A stretch of DNA of 64,000 nt from DASSSQ01 sp963839285 (GTDB lineage Bacteria > Actinomycetota > Thermoleophilia > Gaiellales > Gaiellaceae), in the NCBI GenBank assembly GCA_963839285.1, contig CAWIUN010000021.1:62001-126000 (forward strand), in the 5' to 3' direction. Positions 24,414 through 34,520 of this stretch are shown here, one piece after another; within the stretch, counting starts at the first letter, position 1; every line of letters begins with the position of its first letter. The notes beneath the pieces were generated by a model. The model did no database searches and had not been told where the DNA came from. It saw only the letters and a list, made by a program, of their open reading frames with translations. The translations under genes were made by a program, and so were the position numbers.

Positions 24414-25755
24414 GTGCTCGATCCGACCGTCTTCAAAGCATACGACGTCCGCGGCCTCTACCCGGACGAGCTCGACGAGGCCGGCGCCTACGCGATCGGG
24501 CGCGCCTTCGGCGAGCAGTTCCGGCCGGAGCGGATCGCGGTCGGGCGGGACATGCGGCTCTCGTCGCCGACGATGGCGCACGCGGTGATCGAGGGCGCCG
24601 CCGACGCGGGCGTCGAGGTGGTCGACATCGGGCTGGTCGGCACCGAGATGGTCTACTACGCCGTCGGCGAGCTCGGCCTCGACGGCGGCATCGCCGTCAC
24701 CGCCTCGCACAACCCGAAGCAGTACACCGGCATGAAGATCGTGCGGGCGGGCGCGCTGCCGGTCGGGGGCGAGTCGGGCCTCGACGACGTCCGCGACCGC
24801 GCGCTCGGCGACTTCGGGCCGGTCGAGCGTCGCGGCGAGGTGCGGCGGCAGGACGTCTACGCCGGCTTCGTCGAGAAGGTGCTCTCCTTCGTCGACGCCG
24901 GTGCGATCCGGCCGCTGCGGGTCGTCGTCGACGCCGCGAACGGCATGGCGGGCGCGATGCTGCCGCCGGTGCTCGAGCGGCTTCCGGTCGACGCCGTCCG
25001 CTGCTACTTCGAGCCGGACGGCTCGTTCCCCAACCACGAGCCGAACCCGCTCCTGCCCGAGAACCGCGAGTTCATCGTCGCGAAGACGCGCGAGCAGGGC
25101 GCCGACCTCGGCGTCGCCTACGACGGGGACGCCGACCGCTGCTTCTTCGTCGACGACACCGGCGAGTTCGTCCCCGGCGACTTCGTGACGGCGCTGCTCG
25201 CCGAGTCGATCCTCGAGAAGGAGCCGGGCGGCACCGTCCTCTACGACGTGCGCGCCTCCTGGGCCGTGCCGGAGACGATCGAGCGCGCCGGCGGCACCGC
25301 CCTCGTCAACCGCGTCGGCCACGCCTACATCAAGCACCGCATGCGCCAGGAGCACGCGGTCTTCGCGGGCGAGGTGTCGGCGCACTACTACTTCCGCGAC
25401 TTCTCGCAGGCCGACTCGGGCGTCGTCCCGTTCCTGCTGATGCTGGAGCTGATCTCGAAGCGGGGGCGGAAGCTGTCGGAGATCCTCGAGCCGTACCGCT
25501 CGCGCTACTTCATCACGGGCGAGCTGAACTCGCGGGTCGAGGACGTCGCGGCGACGCTCGAGGAGCTGAAGGATGCGGTTCGGACGCGAGGGCCGCGTCT
25601 CGGAGCTCGACGGCGTCTCGGTCGAGGCCGACGACTGGCACTTCAACGTCCGCCCGTCGAACACCGAGCCGCTGCTCCGTCTCAACCTCGAGGCGCGCTC
25701 GCGCGAGCTGATGGAGGCGAAGCGCGACGAGGTGCTGGCGGTGATCCGCGGCTGA
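24414..25755 (+). CDS. Phosphomannomutase/phosphoglucomutase, frame break
   Basis: An alpha-D-phosphohexomutase of about 446 residues. All four active-site loops are present: phosphoserine loop TASHNPKQY, metal loop DGDADR, sugar loop GEVSAHYYF, and phosphate loop RPSNTEPLLRLN in the last domain. The frame breaks near 25574, after LEELK; the other frame continues RFGREGRVSELDGV as expected. It interconverts mannose-6-P/mannose-1-P and probably glucose phosphates for sugar-nucleotide synthesis. It starts at GTG 24414, 9 bases after TAGCAT. The break is probably a sequencing error. Confidence 0.88.
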
Positions 25756-25779
25756 AAGCTGCCGCTCGAGGCTGCCCAA

Positions 25780-25931
25780 GTGACATCTCGTCACAAGGTG
25801 GAACGGACGCGAGCCCGGAAACCGCGGCGGCTTCGGCAGCGGCTGACCCACCAAGTGACATTTCGTCACAAGGAGGGGCGGAGATGGCAACCCGTGCGCA
25901 TCCCGACCCCGTGTGTGTGACTTTCCGTCAC
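25780..25931. repeat. Cluster of three GTGAC-N5-GTCAC palindromes
   Basis: Three 15-base palindromes lie between the phosphohexomutase stop and the thioesterase start: GTGACATCTCGTCAC (25780-25794), GTGACATTTCGTCAC (25855-25869) and GTGACTTTCCGTCAC (25917-25931). The first two extend to AAGTGAC...GTCACAAGG. Two more copies are at 40208 and 56234. The third copy lies 12 bases before the thioesterase -10-like box and could be an operator. The role is unknown. Confidence 0.65.
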
Positions 25932-25957
25932 GAGCGCCGACGGTACGATCGCGGACG

Positions 25958-26416
25958 ATGCCGTCCGTCTACGAGCTCGGCCGCGTCACCGACCGGAAGC
26001 CGCCCTTCCGCTACTCGGCGCTGACGCGCGTCTGGTTCTCGGACACCGACGCGCAGGGGGTCGTCTACTACGGCCGCTACCTCCCCTACTTCGACCACGC
26101 ACGGACGGAGTACCACCGCCACCTCGGCCTCTCGCTGGGGACGCCCGAGGGCGAGTTCGCGATGCGAGCCTCGTCGGTCGACTACGTCGCGCCCGCCCGC
26201 TTCGACGACCTGCTCGAGGTCTTCGTCCGCCTGCTGCGGCTCGGGACGACCAGCGTCACCTACGAGCACGCCGCCTACCGGCTGGCGGACGACCGGCTGA
26301 TGTGCACGGCGACGCAGACGATGGTCTTCGTCGACCGCGAGCGGCGCGAGAAGGCGCCGCTGCCGGAGGCCTACCGACGCGCCGTCCAGGAGTTCGAGGC
26401 CGCGGCCGAGCGGTGA
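25958..26416 (+). CDS. Hotdog-fold acyl-CoA thioesterase (YbgC-like)
   Basis: A 152-residue single-hotdog thioesterase. The YbgC/4HBT active-site region reads FSDTDAQGVVYYGRYLPYF (Asp nucleophile/base), followed by SVDYVAPARFDD and a C-terminal VFVDRERREKAPLP. It would hydrolyse short or aromatic acyl-CoA esters. ATG 25958 is chosen: TACGAT (25944-25949) ends 8 bases upstream, so the mRNA is probably leaderless. The stop overlaps the GTG of the next gene (GTGA). Confidence 0.87.
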   Translation: MPSVYELGRVTDRKPPFRYSALTRVWFSDTDAQGVVYYGRYLPYFDHARTEYHRHLGLSLGTPEGEFAMRASSVDYVAPARFDDLLEVFVRLLRLGTTSVTYEHAAYRLADDRLMCTATQTMVFVDRERREKAPLPEAYRRAVQEFEAAAER

Positions 26417-26728
26417 GCCACAGCGGCGCGCTCGAGGCCGTCGACCGGATCCTCAACCGGGGCGGGCCGGCCGGGGAGGTCGTCCCGGCGGTGCTGCAGG
26501 CGCTCCACGAGCGGCTCTACTCCTCGCTCGTCGTCGCGGCGCCCGGGCGGCGAGGCGCCGCTGTGCGTCCCGATCGTCTGGCGCGGCACGCGGATCGCCG
26601 AACTGCGGGCGACGCCGCGCCGGCCCTCGCCCGACGACCTGCCGCTGCTCGAGCGCGTCGCGCTGCTTCTCTCGGCCCACGTCCGCGACCTCGACGTCGG
26701 CGCCTCGCCCGTCCGCTGCCCCATGTAG
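26413..26728 (+). CDS. Small GAF-like domain protein, frame break
   Basis: About 104 residues. The first frame gives SGALEAVDRILNRGGPAGEVV and VLQALHERLYSSLVVAAPG. The frame breaks near 26551, and the other frame continues EAPLCVPIVWRGTRIAELR, then LLERVALLLSAHV and a TAG at 26726. The helix-strand pattern is that of a compact GAF domain. It is translationally coupled to the thioesterase by GTGA. The ligand is unknown; it could be a short free-standing sensor. Confidence 0.6.
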
Positions 26729-27000
26729 CGGACGGGCGGGCCGCCGCATCGCCCTCTCCCCCTGCACCTCGTTCTAGGCCAGCGCGCGAACGGACGCCAT
26801 CCCTCGATCGAGGCAAAGCTCCCGACCGCGGCGATCGATCCCCCGAACGAGGGAACCGGCGTCAGGACCCGGATCGAGCGCGGCCGCTGAAGCCCGGCGT
26901 CGTCGAGGCATGCGTCCTCGTCCCTGCCTCACGCTCCTCGATCGTAGGTAGGTTGACGGGCATCGCCGCGGCGACGTACACGATCGAGCCTCTGGACGAG

Positions 27001-27116
27001 ATGAGCTGGGACGCCTCCGTTGATGCCAGACGGCCATTCCGCAGTCGAGCTTGGTCTGGGTCGACTACGACGGGCAGGACGCCTGTCTCAACACGACCCG
27101 CGAGCGAAGGCGAAGT
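27001..27116 (+). pseudogene. Remnant of an F420/PPOX-type oxidoreductase gene
   Basis: The stretch 26729-27170 has no intact gene. Inside it, MPDGHS (from 27023) in one frame and LVWVDYDGQDACLNTTRER (from 27051) in another together match the PPOX/F420-dependent signature, in which a PDG motif is followed by VVWVDYDG and NTARGR. Both ends are missing and the frame is broken, so this is a decayed fragment rather than a single sequencing error. Confidence 0.5.
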
Positions 27117-27170
27117 GACTGGCATCCGCCGGTGTTCCCGAATGGCGGCCGAGCCTCCTACCCTTGCGGC

Positions 27171-27380
27171 GTGACTCCGAACGCCGGCCGGTACGTGGTC
27201 CTGCAGAGGATGCCGACGGGCGACTGGCGCCTCGTCCGGGAGGTGGACCGTCAGCCCGGCCTTCCGGCGCGCCGGTCACGCAAACAGGCAATCCGCGAGG
27301 CGCTCGGCCGTGAGCCCGTGGACGGCGAGGTCTTCGCGGTGCTTCCTCGCAGCGAGTGGATGCTCGGCCTGGACCACTGA
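27171..27380 (+). CDS. Small uncharacterised protein
   Basis: A 69-residue protein starting at GTG 27171; TACCCT (27159-27164) ends 6 bases upstream, as for other leaderless genes here. The sequence is compact alpha/beta: GRYVVLQRMPTGDWRLVREV, then KQAIREALGREPVDGEVFAVL. It resembles small proteins that describe 'query-like' domains with a DGxVxAV tail, but no family is claimed. It may stand alone in an accessory stretch. Confidence 0.6.
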   Translation: MTPNAGRYVVLQRMPTGDWRLVREVDRQPGLPARRSRKQAIREALGREPVDGEVFAVLPRSEWMLGLDH

Positions 27381-27571
27381 GTTCGGGAATGCCCACCGAC
27401 ACGCGAGCCGCTCGACCGTCATCCGGTTCGAATAGTCGCTTCTCGCGAGTGCGCATCGCGTCGACAAGAAGCTCTGTGGGATGCTCGCGGAAGAGCCACA
27501 CTCGAGAGAGCGTCAGGCTATGGACGCCCGTCCGACCCCTTCCGGATTGTCTGCACAGAGAGGAGAGCGCG

Positions 27572-27916
27572 ATGAGCAACGAGGAGCCGGCACCCGAGAC
27601 GAAAGGCGTTACGGCGGAGGTACTCGCAACCGTCGACCTCGGCCCCGAGATCGAGGGCATGGCAGGTCGCCGGCTCCGCATGCGCATGGTGACCATCGAG
27701 CCCGGGGGCGTCTTCGGCCCGATTCACGACCATAAGGACAGACCGGGCATCGTCTACGTCCTGCAAGGAACGATCACCGACCACCGAGACGGAGTCGCCA
27801 CCGACTACGGGCCGGGAGTGGGCTGGCCCGAGGATCGGAACACCACGCACTGGCTCGAGAACAGAGGAGCGATCCCGGCGGTGGAGATCTCGGTCGACAT
27901 AGTCACGCAGGCCTAG
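27572..27916 (+). CDS. Cupin-domain protein
   Basis: A 114-residue single-domain cupin. Motif 1 reads FGPIHDHKDRPGIVYVLQG (two His and a Glu-equivalent region), and motif 2 is the later ENRGAIPAVEISVDI strand with WLE nearby. A good Shine-Dalgarno (AGAGGAGAG) precedes the ATG at 27572, unlike the leaderless genes around. The longer open frame upstream is discarded. The metal and substrate are unknown. It lies in the lower-GC accessory stretch. Confidence 0.8.
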   Translation: MSNEEPAPETKGVTAEVLATVDLGPEIEGMAGRRLRMRMVTIEPGGVFGPIHDHKDRPGIVYVLQGTITDHRDGVATDYGPGVGWPEDRNTTHWLENRGAIPAVEISVDIVTQA

Positions 27917-28089
27917 GCTCAGGCTCGGCAGCCAGCTCCAGGAGCGCCCGAGTCCGAGCAACCTGGGTTCGCGCCACGGCCGAGACCGGCCGGTCGGTGC
28001 TGCAGCGACCGTCCCGACGTGCGATTACGCGGAGACTTCAGCCCCACGCGACCAATACGATCGGATCTTCTCAGGAGGAGATCTCGCGG

Positions 28090-30964
28090 GTGTTTGCAGA
28101 GCGGCAAGCGATCATCGGTCGCGCGGAGGAGCTGAGGAACCTCGGCGAGTTCCTGGACGGGATCGAGGCCGGGCCGATCGCGCTCGTACTCGAGGGTGAG
28201 CTCGGGATCGGGAAGACCATGCTCTGGAAGGCGGGGCTTGCGGCGGCCGCGGATCGGTCGTACCGCGTGCTTGTCTGTCGCCCGATCGAGTCGGAGGCAC
28301 AGCTGGCGTATGGCGCGCTGGGGGATCTGCTCGCCGAGATCCCGGAGGAGGCACTGGGAGAGCTTCCGGAGCCGCAGCGCCGGGCGCTCGAGGTGGCGCT
28401 GCTGCGGAGAGAGCCGGAGGGGCAGCCGTCGCAGCGGGCAGTGCCGCTGGGAACGCTGGGTGTGCTCCGCGCGATCGCGCGTGAAGGTCCGACCGTCGTC
28501 GGGATCGATGACGTCCAGTGGCTCGATCGAGCGTCGGAGGATGTGCTTGCGTTCGTCGCTCGCCGCTTGAAGGACGAGCGGATCGGCCTGCTCGTCGCAC
28601 GGCGCTCGGAGAGTCCGTCCGCCGCTCCCGGCGATCTCGAGCGGGCCCTGGCGGATGGCCGCCTGGGCCACCTGCGGCTCGCGTCTCTCGAGCCGGCGGA
28701 ACTCGACCGTCTGCTGGCCACGCGCCTGGATGCGCGCCTCTCCGAGCAATCGCTCGTGCGCCTTCACGATCGATCCGGCGGCAACCCGTTCTTCGCGCTC
28801 GAGATCGGTCGGGCGCTGCAGCAACGCGGCGATCTCTCCGATGCCGACGACGCGGTCCCGATCCCCGCAAGCCTGCACGAGCTGGTGCGCGACAGGCTCG
28901 TGCTGCCTGCCTCGACCTGCGCGCGAGGCGACGGAGATCGCCGCGGCGCTGATGAGGCCCACCGTGGAGCTGATCGACGCGGTCAGGGGCAGCGGCGACT
29001 CCGCAGTTGCGATCGAGGGGGCGGCGACGGCGGGCATCGTCGAACTGGACGGCGACCGCGTGCGGTTCGCACACCCGCTGCTCGCCTCGATCACCTATGC
29101 GCAGATCCCGCCGGGCCGAGGCGCGCCCTGCACGCTCGGCTGGCCGAGATCCTGGAAGACCCCGAGGAGCGGGGGCGTCATCTGGCCCTGGCGGCCGAGC
29201 ACCCCGACGCCGCGGTCGCCGCGGTGCTCGACGAGGCCGCCCGGCGAGCACGAGCACGAGGCGCGCCGGGGTCGGCTGCGGAGCTCTGGGAGCAGGCTCG
29301 CAGGCTGACCCCGGCGGACGCCGGAGGCGAGGCAAGGCGACGGGGCGTCGAGGCAGCGGAACGACGCTTCGACGCCGGGGAGGTCGATCGCGCGCGGGCG
29401 CTGCTGGAGGAGGTCGTCGCCGAGTCGGCACCCGGCCGGGAGCGCGCCCAGGCGCTCACGCGGCTCGGCTGGGTGTCCGCTCATGCCGAGGGGTTCCGTG
29501 CCGCCGAGGAGATCTTCGCGGCCGCGCTGGCCGAGCATGCTGACGACGTCGCACTTCGCATCGAGATCGAGGAGGGGTTGGCCTGGTGCTTTCACATGAC
29601 ACGGGGACTGGCTGCAGCCGAGCTCCACGCGCGGAGCGCGCTCGAGCTCGCGGAGTCGCTCGGAGAGCCGGCGCTTCTGGCCGGTGCGCTGTCTCACGTC
29701 GCGTTTCTCGAGGCGTTGAAAGGCGAAGGCGATCCCGTTGGCGACGATCGAACGCGCCGTCGCCCTGGGCCAGGCGCCGGAGTGGTCGCAGATTCTCGGC
29801 AGGCCGGACTGGATCCACGCGATGCTCCTGGAATGGGCGGGCGAGTTGAGCGTCGCCCGCGCCCACTTCGACGCGCTCTACCGGGCCGCGGTCGAACGGG
29901 GTGACGAGCACTCGCTGCCGTTCATCCTCTATCACTTCGCGCGCATCGAGCTGCTGACCGGGGACTGGGAACGATCGAGGCGCCACGCGCGTGAGTCGCG
30001 CGAGTCGACTCTGCAGAGCGGGCTTGCGATGCACTATTCCTTCTCGCTCGTGGTCGAAGCGCTCGTCGATGCCCACCTCGGCCTCGTCGCCTCGGCGCGG
30101 GCGAAGATCGAGGAGGGGCTGAACGTGGCGGACGCGGTGGGCAGCCGGTCGGCCGGCTTCGAGCTGCTCGCGATCCTCGGCTTCCTCGAGCTCTCGCTCG
30201 GACACGCGCGTGAAGCCGATCGGGCGCTGAGCAGGCTGACGGCAGCGGTCGAGGAGACGGGCCTCCGCGAGCCGGCGCTGTTCCGCTTCCACGGCGATGC
30301 GATCGAGGCGAAGATCGCTCTCGGCCAGTGGGACGGCGTCGAAGCGCTGCTCGCCGAGCTCGACCGGCTCGAGGCGAGGCCCTGGGTGCTCGTCATGGCC
30401 TGCCGCGGCCGCGCACTTCTGGGCGCTGCCCGCGGCGACCTCGGCGCGGCACACCAGGAGCTCGAGCGCGCGCTCGAGCTTCACGACCGGCTCGAGGAGC
30501 CGTTCGAGCGCGCCCGCACGCTCGTCGTCCTCGGCAACGTCCTCCGGCGCGACCGGAAGAAGCGTGCCGCCCGCGAAGCACTCGAGAGCGCACGCGAGAT
30601 CTTCGGTCGACTCGGGGCGGTCCTGTGGGAGACGAGGACGGACGCGGAGCTCGCGCGCATCAGCGGTCGTGCACCGGCGCCCGCGGGACTCACACCGACG
30701 GAACAGCGAATAGCAGACCTGATCGCGTCGGGGCTGTCGTATCGCGAGACTGCCGACGTACTCTTCATCAGCCCCAAGACGGTGCAGTGGAACCTGTCGA
30801 AGATCTACCGAAAGCTCGGCATCCGGTCTCGCGCGCAGCTCGCTGCGAGCCTCGTCGCGGTCGGCGGCGAGGGGTCAACCCCAGCCGAACCGCCGGTTCC
30901 GCCGCGCCGCGGCCCTGAAAGACCGGCCCGGGCGCCGATTTCGCTCATCCCGGCACCGCGTTAG
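28090..30964 (+). CDS. Large ATP-binding LuxR-family (LAL/AAA) transcriptional regulator, three frame breaks
   Basis: About 955 residues in total. The N-terminal AAA region has Walker A GELGIGKTM and Walker B VVGIDDVQWLD. The middle is TPR-like helical repeats (for example ARAHFDALYRAAVERGDEHS), and the C-terminus is a LuxR helix-turn-helix: LTPTEQRIADLIASGLSYRE and SPKTVQWNLSKIYRKLGI. The frame breaks near 28915, 29120 and 29735, with each side matching the family. GTG 28090 follows AGGAGGAG. Such regulators sense a ligand through the repeats and ATPase domain. Composition differs slightly from flanking genes. It may be broken by error or truly decaying. Confidence 0.78.
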
Positions 30965-31004
30965 CGTCGCAGCAGGCTACGACGCGACCCGAGAGGAGCG
31001 ACCC

Positions 31005-31163
31005 ATGTACCCCGCCGTCACCCAGTTCGAGACCCGCCACCGGCTGATCGTCGACGAGCTCCGGGCCCGGGAGGCGCGTAGGGTCGCCCGCCCGCAGAGC
31101 CCGCGTGCCCGCCGCGCCTCGGTCCTGCCGATCCGGCTCGCCCGGATGCTGAAGCTCGCGTAG
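31005..31163 (+). CDS. Small basic protein of 52 residues
   Basis: A good Shine-Dalgarno (GAGAGGAG) lies 6 bases before the ATG. The product begins MYPAVTQFETRHRLIVDEL, becomes very Arg-rich, and ends SVLPIRLARMLKLA. It has no known domain. Similar short, Arg-rich, helical reading frames occur at 34380, 53883 and 58552, so it may belong to a group of tiny basic proteins. The start of the longer regulator's gap (30965-31004) holds nothing else. Confidence 0.55.
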   Translation: MYPAVTQFETRHRLIVDELRAREARRVARPQSPRARRASVLPIRLARMLKLA

Positions 31164-31312
31164 GCCGGGCTGCACGGCTCCCGTTCAGGGGCTCGTGCGG
31201 CGCCGGCGAGGAGCGCCCCGGTTCGCCCGAACCGCGGCGCGCCAACGCAAAGCGGCTCGCGACGCCGGCCACGTGAGGCGACGGCGGCGTGCGCCCCTGG
31301 TCTGGAAGACCG

Positions 31313-31347
31313 CCAGAGCGACGGCCTTCTCCAGAGCGACGGCTTCT
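31313..31347. repeat. Short tandem repeat beside the DHFR-like gene end
   Basis: CCAGAGCGACGGCCTTCT (31313-31330) is followed directly by CCAGAGCGACGGCTTCT (31331-31347), differing by one base. The copy boundary reaches the stop of the DHFR-like gene. A weak hairpin (CGGTTCG/CGAACCG, 31219-31234) lies in the same 180-base gap, which otherwise holds nothing recognisable. Confidence 0.5.
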
Positions 31348-31921
31348 ACGTGCGCCGGTAGCGGAGGTAGACGACGCGGCTGCTGAACGTGCGCGTCTCG
31401 AGGAGTTCGAGATCGACACGAGCGTGGTCTGCGAAGAACGGTTTGCCTCCGCCGAGGGCCACCGGGTAGACGAACACGTGGTACTCGTCGATGAGCCGGT
31501 GCGCCGTGAGAGTCGCGGCCAGGTCTGCGCCGCCGACGGCGATCGGCCCACCGTCCTCTTCCTTGAGCGCTCGAACGGTCTGCACAGGATCGGCACGGGA
31601 GAGCCGCGCATTTCCCTCGACTGCCTCGAGCGACTTCGAGAAGACGAGCTTCGGTAGCTGCTTCCAGATCCGCGCGAACTCGAGCTGGACGACGTCGAGC
31701 TCGGAAGCGCCCGCGAGCGCGGCGGGGTTGCGTTCTTCGGCGGTCTCCCAGAAGGCCATCACCTCGTAGAGGCGTCGTCCGAGAACATGCAGGCCGAGCT
31801 CGCGTGTCTGCTGGTTGTGGAAGCGGTGCAGCTCGGCATCGGGGATGCCCCAGTCGTTCCCGTCAGGTCCCGCGATGTAGCAGTCGAGCGAGACGCCCAT
31901 CGAGTAGATCGCCGTTCTCAC
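31346..31921 (-). CDS. Dihydrofolate reductase-like (RibD C-terminal) family protein
   Basis: A 191-residue protein of the RibD C-terminal/YyaP group. It begins RTAIYSMGVSLDCYIAGPDG, with LHVLGRRLYEVMAFWET (NADPH-binding region), VFSKSLEAVEGNARL, the loop GGPIAVGGADLAATL, and the closing VYPVALGGGKPFF. It likely reduces a small NADPH-dependent substrate; it is not a folate housekeeping DHFR. GTG 31921 is supported by AGGAGAG 8 bases upstream. The gene lies at the right edge of the accessory stretch. Confidence 0.87.
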   Translation of the reverse strand: MRTAIYSMGVSLDCYIAGPDGNDWGIPDAELHRFHNQQTRELGLHVLGRRLYEVMAFWETAEERNPAALAGASELDVVQLEFARIWKQLPKLVFSKSLEAVEGNARLSRADPVQTVRALKEEDGGPIAVGGADLAATLTAHRLIDEYHVFVYPVALGGGKPFFADHARVDLELLETRTFSSRVVYLRYRRT

Positions 31922-32068
31922 GCTGTCTCTCCTTGTGTCGTCGGAACCCGGGCATCCGGTCTGACTCGCCGAGGGGCCGGAATCATCGGGTGCAGCCGGA
32001 ACCTCCGCTCGGCTGGACCGGCGTGCCGACGCGGGGCTCCCGCGTCGGCTGCGAAGCACCGGCCGTGC

Positions 32069-34279
32069 TCAGGACGGGGTGACGCGGTACGCGTCGAAGA
32101 CGGCCTCGAGGTTGCGCAGCGCCGTCAGCAGCGCCCGCAGCTCCTTGACGTCGCCGACCTCGGCCGTGTACCAGTTCTTCGCCAGCTGGTCCTCGACCAT
32201 GCCGCCGTAGGCGACGATGTTCGCGCCGTGCTCGGCGAAGGTGCGGGCCACGTCCTCGAGGAGGCGCGGTCGATCCCACGACTCGACCCGGATCTGGACG
32301 CGGAAGCTCGACGTCGTCGCGCCGCCGTCCCAGTCGACCTCGGTCAGCCGCTCCGGGTTGCGCCGCAGCGCCTTCACGTTCGGGCAGTCGCCGCGGTGGA
32401 TCGTGATCCCCTTGCCGAGCGAGACGTAGCCGACGATCGCGTCGCCCGGCACCGGCGTGCAGCACTTCGCCAGGCGCACGAGCACGTCCTCGACGCCGCC
32501 GACGCGGATGCCGACGCTCGAGCCGTCGACCGCGTCGCGCGCCTTCGGCGCCTTCAGGATCACCGGCTCCTCGGTCGCGACCTCCTCGGTCTTCAGCCGC
32601 TGGATCACCTTGTTGACGATCTGGCCCGAGGAGAGCTTCCCGGAGCCGAGCGCGACGTAGAAGTCCTCCGCCTTCTTGAAGCCCGTCTCGCGGATCACCT
32701 GCGCCAGCACCGCCGAGCCCTGCAGCTTCCGGTAGGGCAGGTTCTGCTGCTTGAGCGCCTGCTCGAGCGACTCGCGGCCCTTCGCCTCGGCGTCCTCGCG
32801 CGTCTCGCGCGAGAACCACTGGCGGATCTTGTTGCGGGCCCGCGACGACGCCGCGAGCGACATCCAGTCGCGCGACGGCCCCCGGCCCGACTTCGAGGTC
32901 AGGATCTCGACGAAGTCGCCGTTCTTGAGCCGGTAGTGCAGCGGCACGATCCGCCCGTTCACCTTCGCGCCGACCGTGCGGTGGCCGACGTCGGTGTGGA
33001 CGGCGTAGGCGAAGTCGATCGGGGTCGCGCCCTGCGGCAGCGTCTTCACCTGCCCCTTCGGCGTGAACACGTGCACCTCGTCCGAGAAGAGGTCGGTGCG
33101 GAAGTTCTTCATGAACTCGCGCGGGTCGGCCTCGTCGGCCTGCCAGTCCATCAGCTGCGTCACCCAGGCCGTCCACTCGACGTCGCGGGTGCCGTCCTTG
33201 CCGCGCTTGTAGAGCCAGTGCGCGGCGATCCCGAACTCGGCGGTCTCGTGCATCTCGCGCGTCCGCACCTGGATCTCGAGCGGCCGGCCCTGCGGCCCGA
33301 TCACGGTCGTGTGCAGGGCCTTGTAGTGGTTCAGCTTCGGCATCGCGATGTAGTCCTTGAACCGGTTCGGCATCGGCTTCCAGAGCGAGTGGATCAGCCC
33401 GAGCGCGCCGTAGCAGTCCCGCGTGCCCTCGTCGCCCGACCGCTCGACGATCACGCGCATCGCGGTCAGGTCGTAGATCTCGTTGAACTCCTTGCCCTTC
33501 TTCGCCATCTTCTCGTAGATCGAGTAGAAGTGCTTGGCGCGGCCGGAGATGTCGGCCGGGATGTCGACCTTCTGCAGCTCCCGCTCGAGCACCTCCGCGC
33601 CCTCCTTGACGTGCTCCTCGCGGTCGGCGCGGCGCTCGGCGACCATCTGCTTGATCTCCTCGTACTTGCGCGGGTGCAGCGTCTGGAAGGCGAGGTCCTC
33701 GAGCTCCCACTTGAGGGCGTGGATGCCGAGGCGGTGCGCGAGCGGCGCGTAGATCTCCAGCACCTCCTTGGCCTTCTGCACCTGCTTCTGCTTGCCGAGG
33801 TACTCGATCGTGCGCATGTTGTGGAGCCGGTCGGCGAGCTTGATCAGGATCACCCGGACGTCCTCGGCCATCGCCACGATCATCTTCCGGTAGTTCTCGG
33901 CCTCGGCGTGCTCGCGGCTCCTGAACTGGATCCGGGTCAGCTTGGTGACGCCCTCGACGAGCTGCGCGACCTCCTCGCCGAACTCGGCCCGCAGCTCCTC
34001 GATCGAGACGCCGGTGTCCTCGACGACGTCGTGGAGGAGCGCGGCCGCGATCGAGGTCTCGTCGAGGTGCAGCTCGGCGACGATCTTGGCGGCGCCGAAC
34101 GGGTGGTAGATGAACGCCTGCCCGGAGCGGCGCTTCTGGCCGTCGTGCGCCTTCTCGGCGTAGAGGAACGCCCGCCGCAGCAGCTCGCGGTCGGCGTCCG
34201 GCATGTAGGCCTCGACGTCGGCGAGCAGCTCCTCGAGCAGATCCTCGTGCGGCGAGGTCCTCTCGATCGTCGTCGCCAT
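32069..34279 (-). CDS. rel: Bifunctional (p)ppGpp synthetase/hydrolase Rel
   Basis: Makes and degrades the alarmone (p)ppGpp. The 736-residue protein has, in order, an HD hydrolase domain (HDVVEDTG at 83-90, RLHNMRT), a synthetase domain (RFKDYIAMPK, EIQVRTREMHETAEFG), a TGS domain (VFTPKGQVKTLPQGATPIDFA), a helical region and a C-terminal ACT domain. All active-site motifs are intact, so both activities are expected, as in single-Rel bacteria. TACACT ends 6 bases before the ATG (leaderless). It is alone in its transcription unit. Confidence 0.96.
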   Translation of the reverse strand: MATTIERTSPHEDLLEELLADVEAYMPDADRELLRRAFLYAEKAHDGQKRRSGQAFIYHPFGAAKIVAELHLDETSIAAALLHDVVEDTGVSIEELRAEFGEEVAQLVEGVTKLTRIQFRSREHAEAENYRKMIVAMAEDVRVILIKLADRLHNMRTIEYLGKQKQVQKAKEVLEIYAPLAHRLGIHALKWELEDLAFQTLHPRKYEEIKQMVAERRADREEHVKEGAEVLERELQKVDIPADISGRAKHFYSIYEKMAKKGKEFNEIYDLTAMRVIVERSGDEGTRDCYGALGLIHSLWKPMPNRFKDYIAMPKLNHYKALHTTVIGPQGRPLEIQVRTREMHETAEFGIAAHWLYKRGKDGTRDVEWTAWVTQLMDWQADEADPREFMKNFRTDLFSDEVHVFTPKGQVKTLPQGATPIDFAYAVHTDVGHRTVGAKVNGRIVPLHYRLKNGDFVEILTSKSGRGPSRDWMSLAASSRARNKIRQWFSRETREDAEAKGRESLEQALKQQNLPYRKLQGSAVLAQVIRETGFKKAEDFYVALGSGKLSSGQIVNKVIQRLKTEEVATEEPVILKAPKARDAVDGSSVGIRVGGVEDVLVRLAKCCTPVPGDAIVGYVSLGKGITIHRGDCPNVKALRRNPERLTEVDWDGGATTSSFRVQIRVESWDRPRLLEDVARTFAEHGANIVAYGGMVEDQLAKNWYTAEVGDVKELRALLTALRNLEAVFDAYRVTPS

Positions 34280-34379
34280 CCGTTCAGTGTACCCCCGGCC
34301 CCTCCGGCTCCCATCCCCCGCCCGGACGCTTCACGGGGCCGTAACGAACGGGCAGGGAGACGCGTTCCGACGGAGAACC

Positions 34380-34520
34380 ATGCTGCCCGTGCTCCGCCGC
34401 CGCCGCACAGAACGCAGGGCCCGCCGGCTCGCCCGGCTGCTCGCGACGCTCGACGCCCAGGGCGGGCGGGTGCCCGCTACGCGGCGGCCGCGAGCGGCGG
34501 TTCGGCTAACAGCATCCTGA
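34380..34520 (+). CDS. Possible small basic protein of 46 residues
   Basis: An ATG follows CGGAGAACC, a usable Shine-Dalgarno. The product is LPVLRRRRTERRARRLARLL followed by a basic tail, and its 3' end overlaps the recJ stop region by 44 bases. There is no homology evidence; it is kept because it resembles the other tiny Arg-rich frames in this window. It could be chance in such GC-rich DNA. Confidence 0.3.
   Translation: MLPVLRRRRTERRARRLARLLATLDAQGGRVPATRRPRAAVRLTAS

Noticed and set aside
22381..24588. A 735-codon plus-strand frame across the TIM-barrel and beta-propeller genes
   Set aside because: Beyond about 23150 it is antisense to a well-formed signal-peptide protein and shows no domain.
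25780..25931. A CRISPR-like array at the GTGAC palindrome cluster
   Set aside because: Only three copies with uneven spacing (75 and 62 bases), short 15-base units, and no cas genes.
27405..27440. CCGGTTCGAATAGTC looks like a tRNA T-loop
   Set aside because: No acceptor stem pairing, no D-loop or anticodon arm at the right distance, and no CCA-like end.
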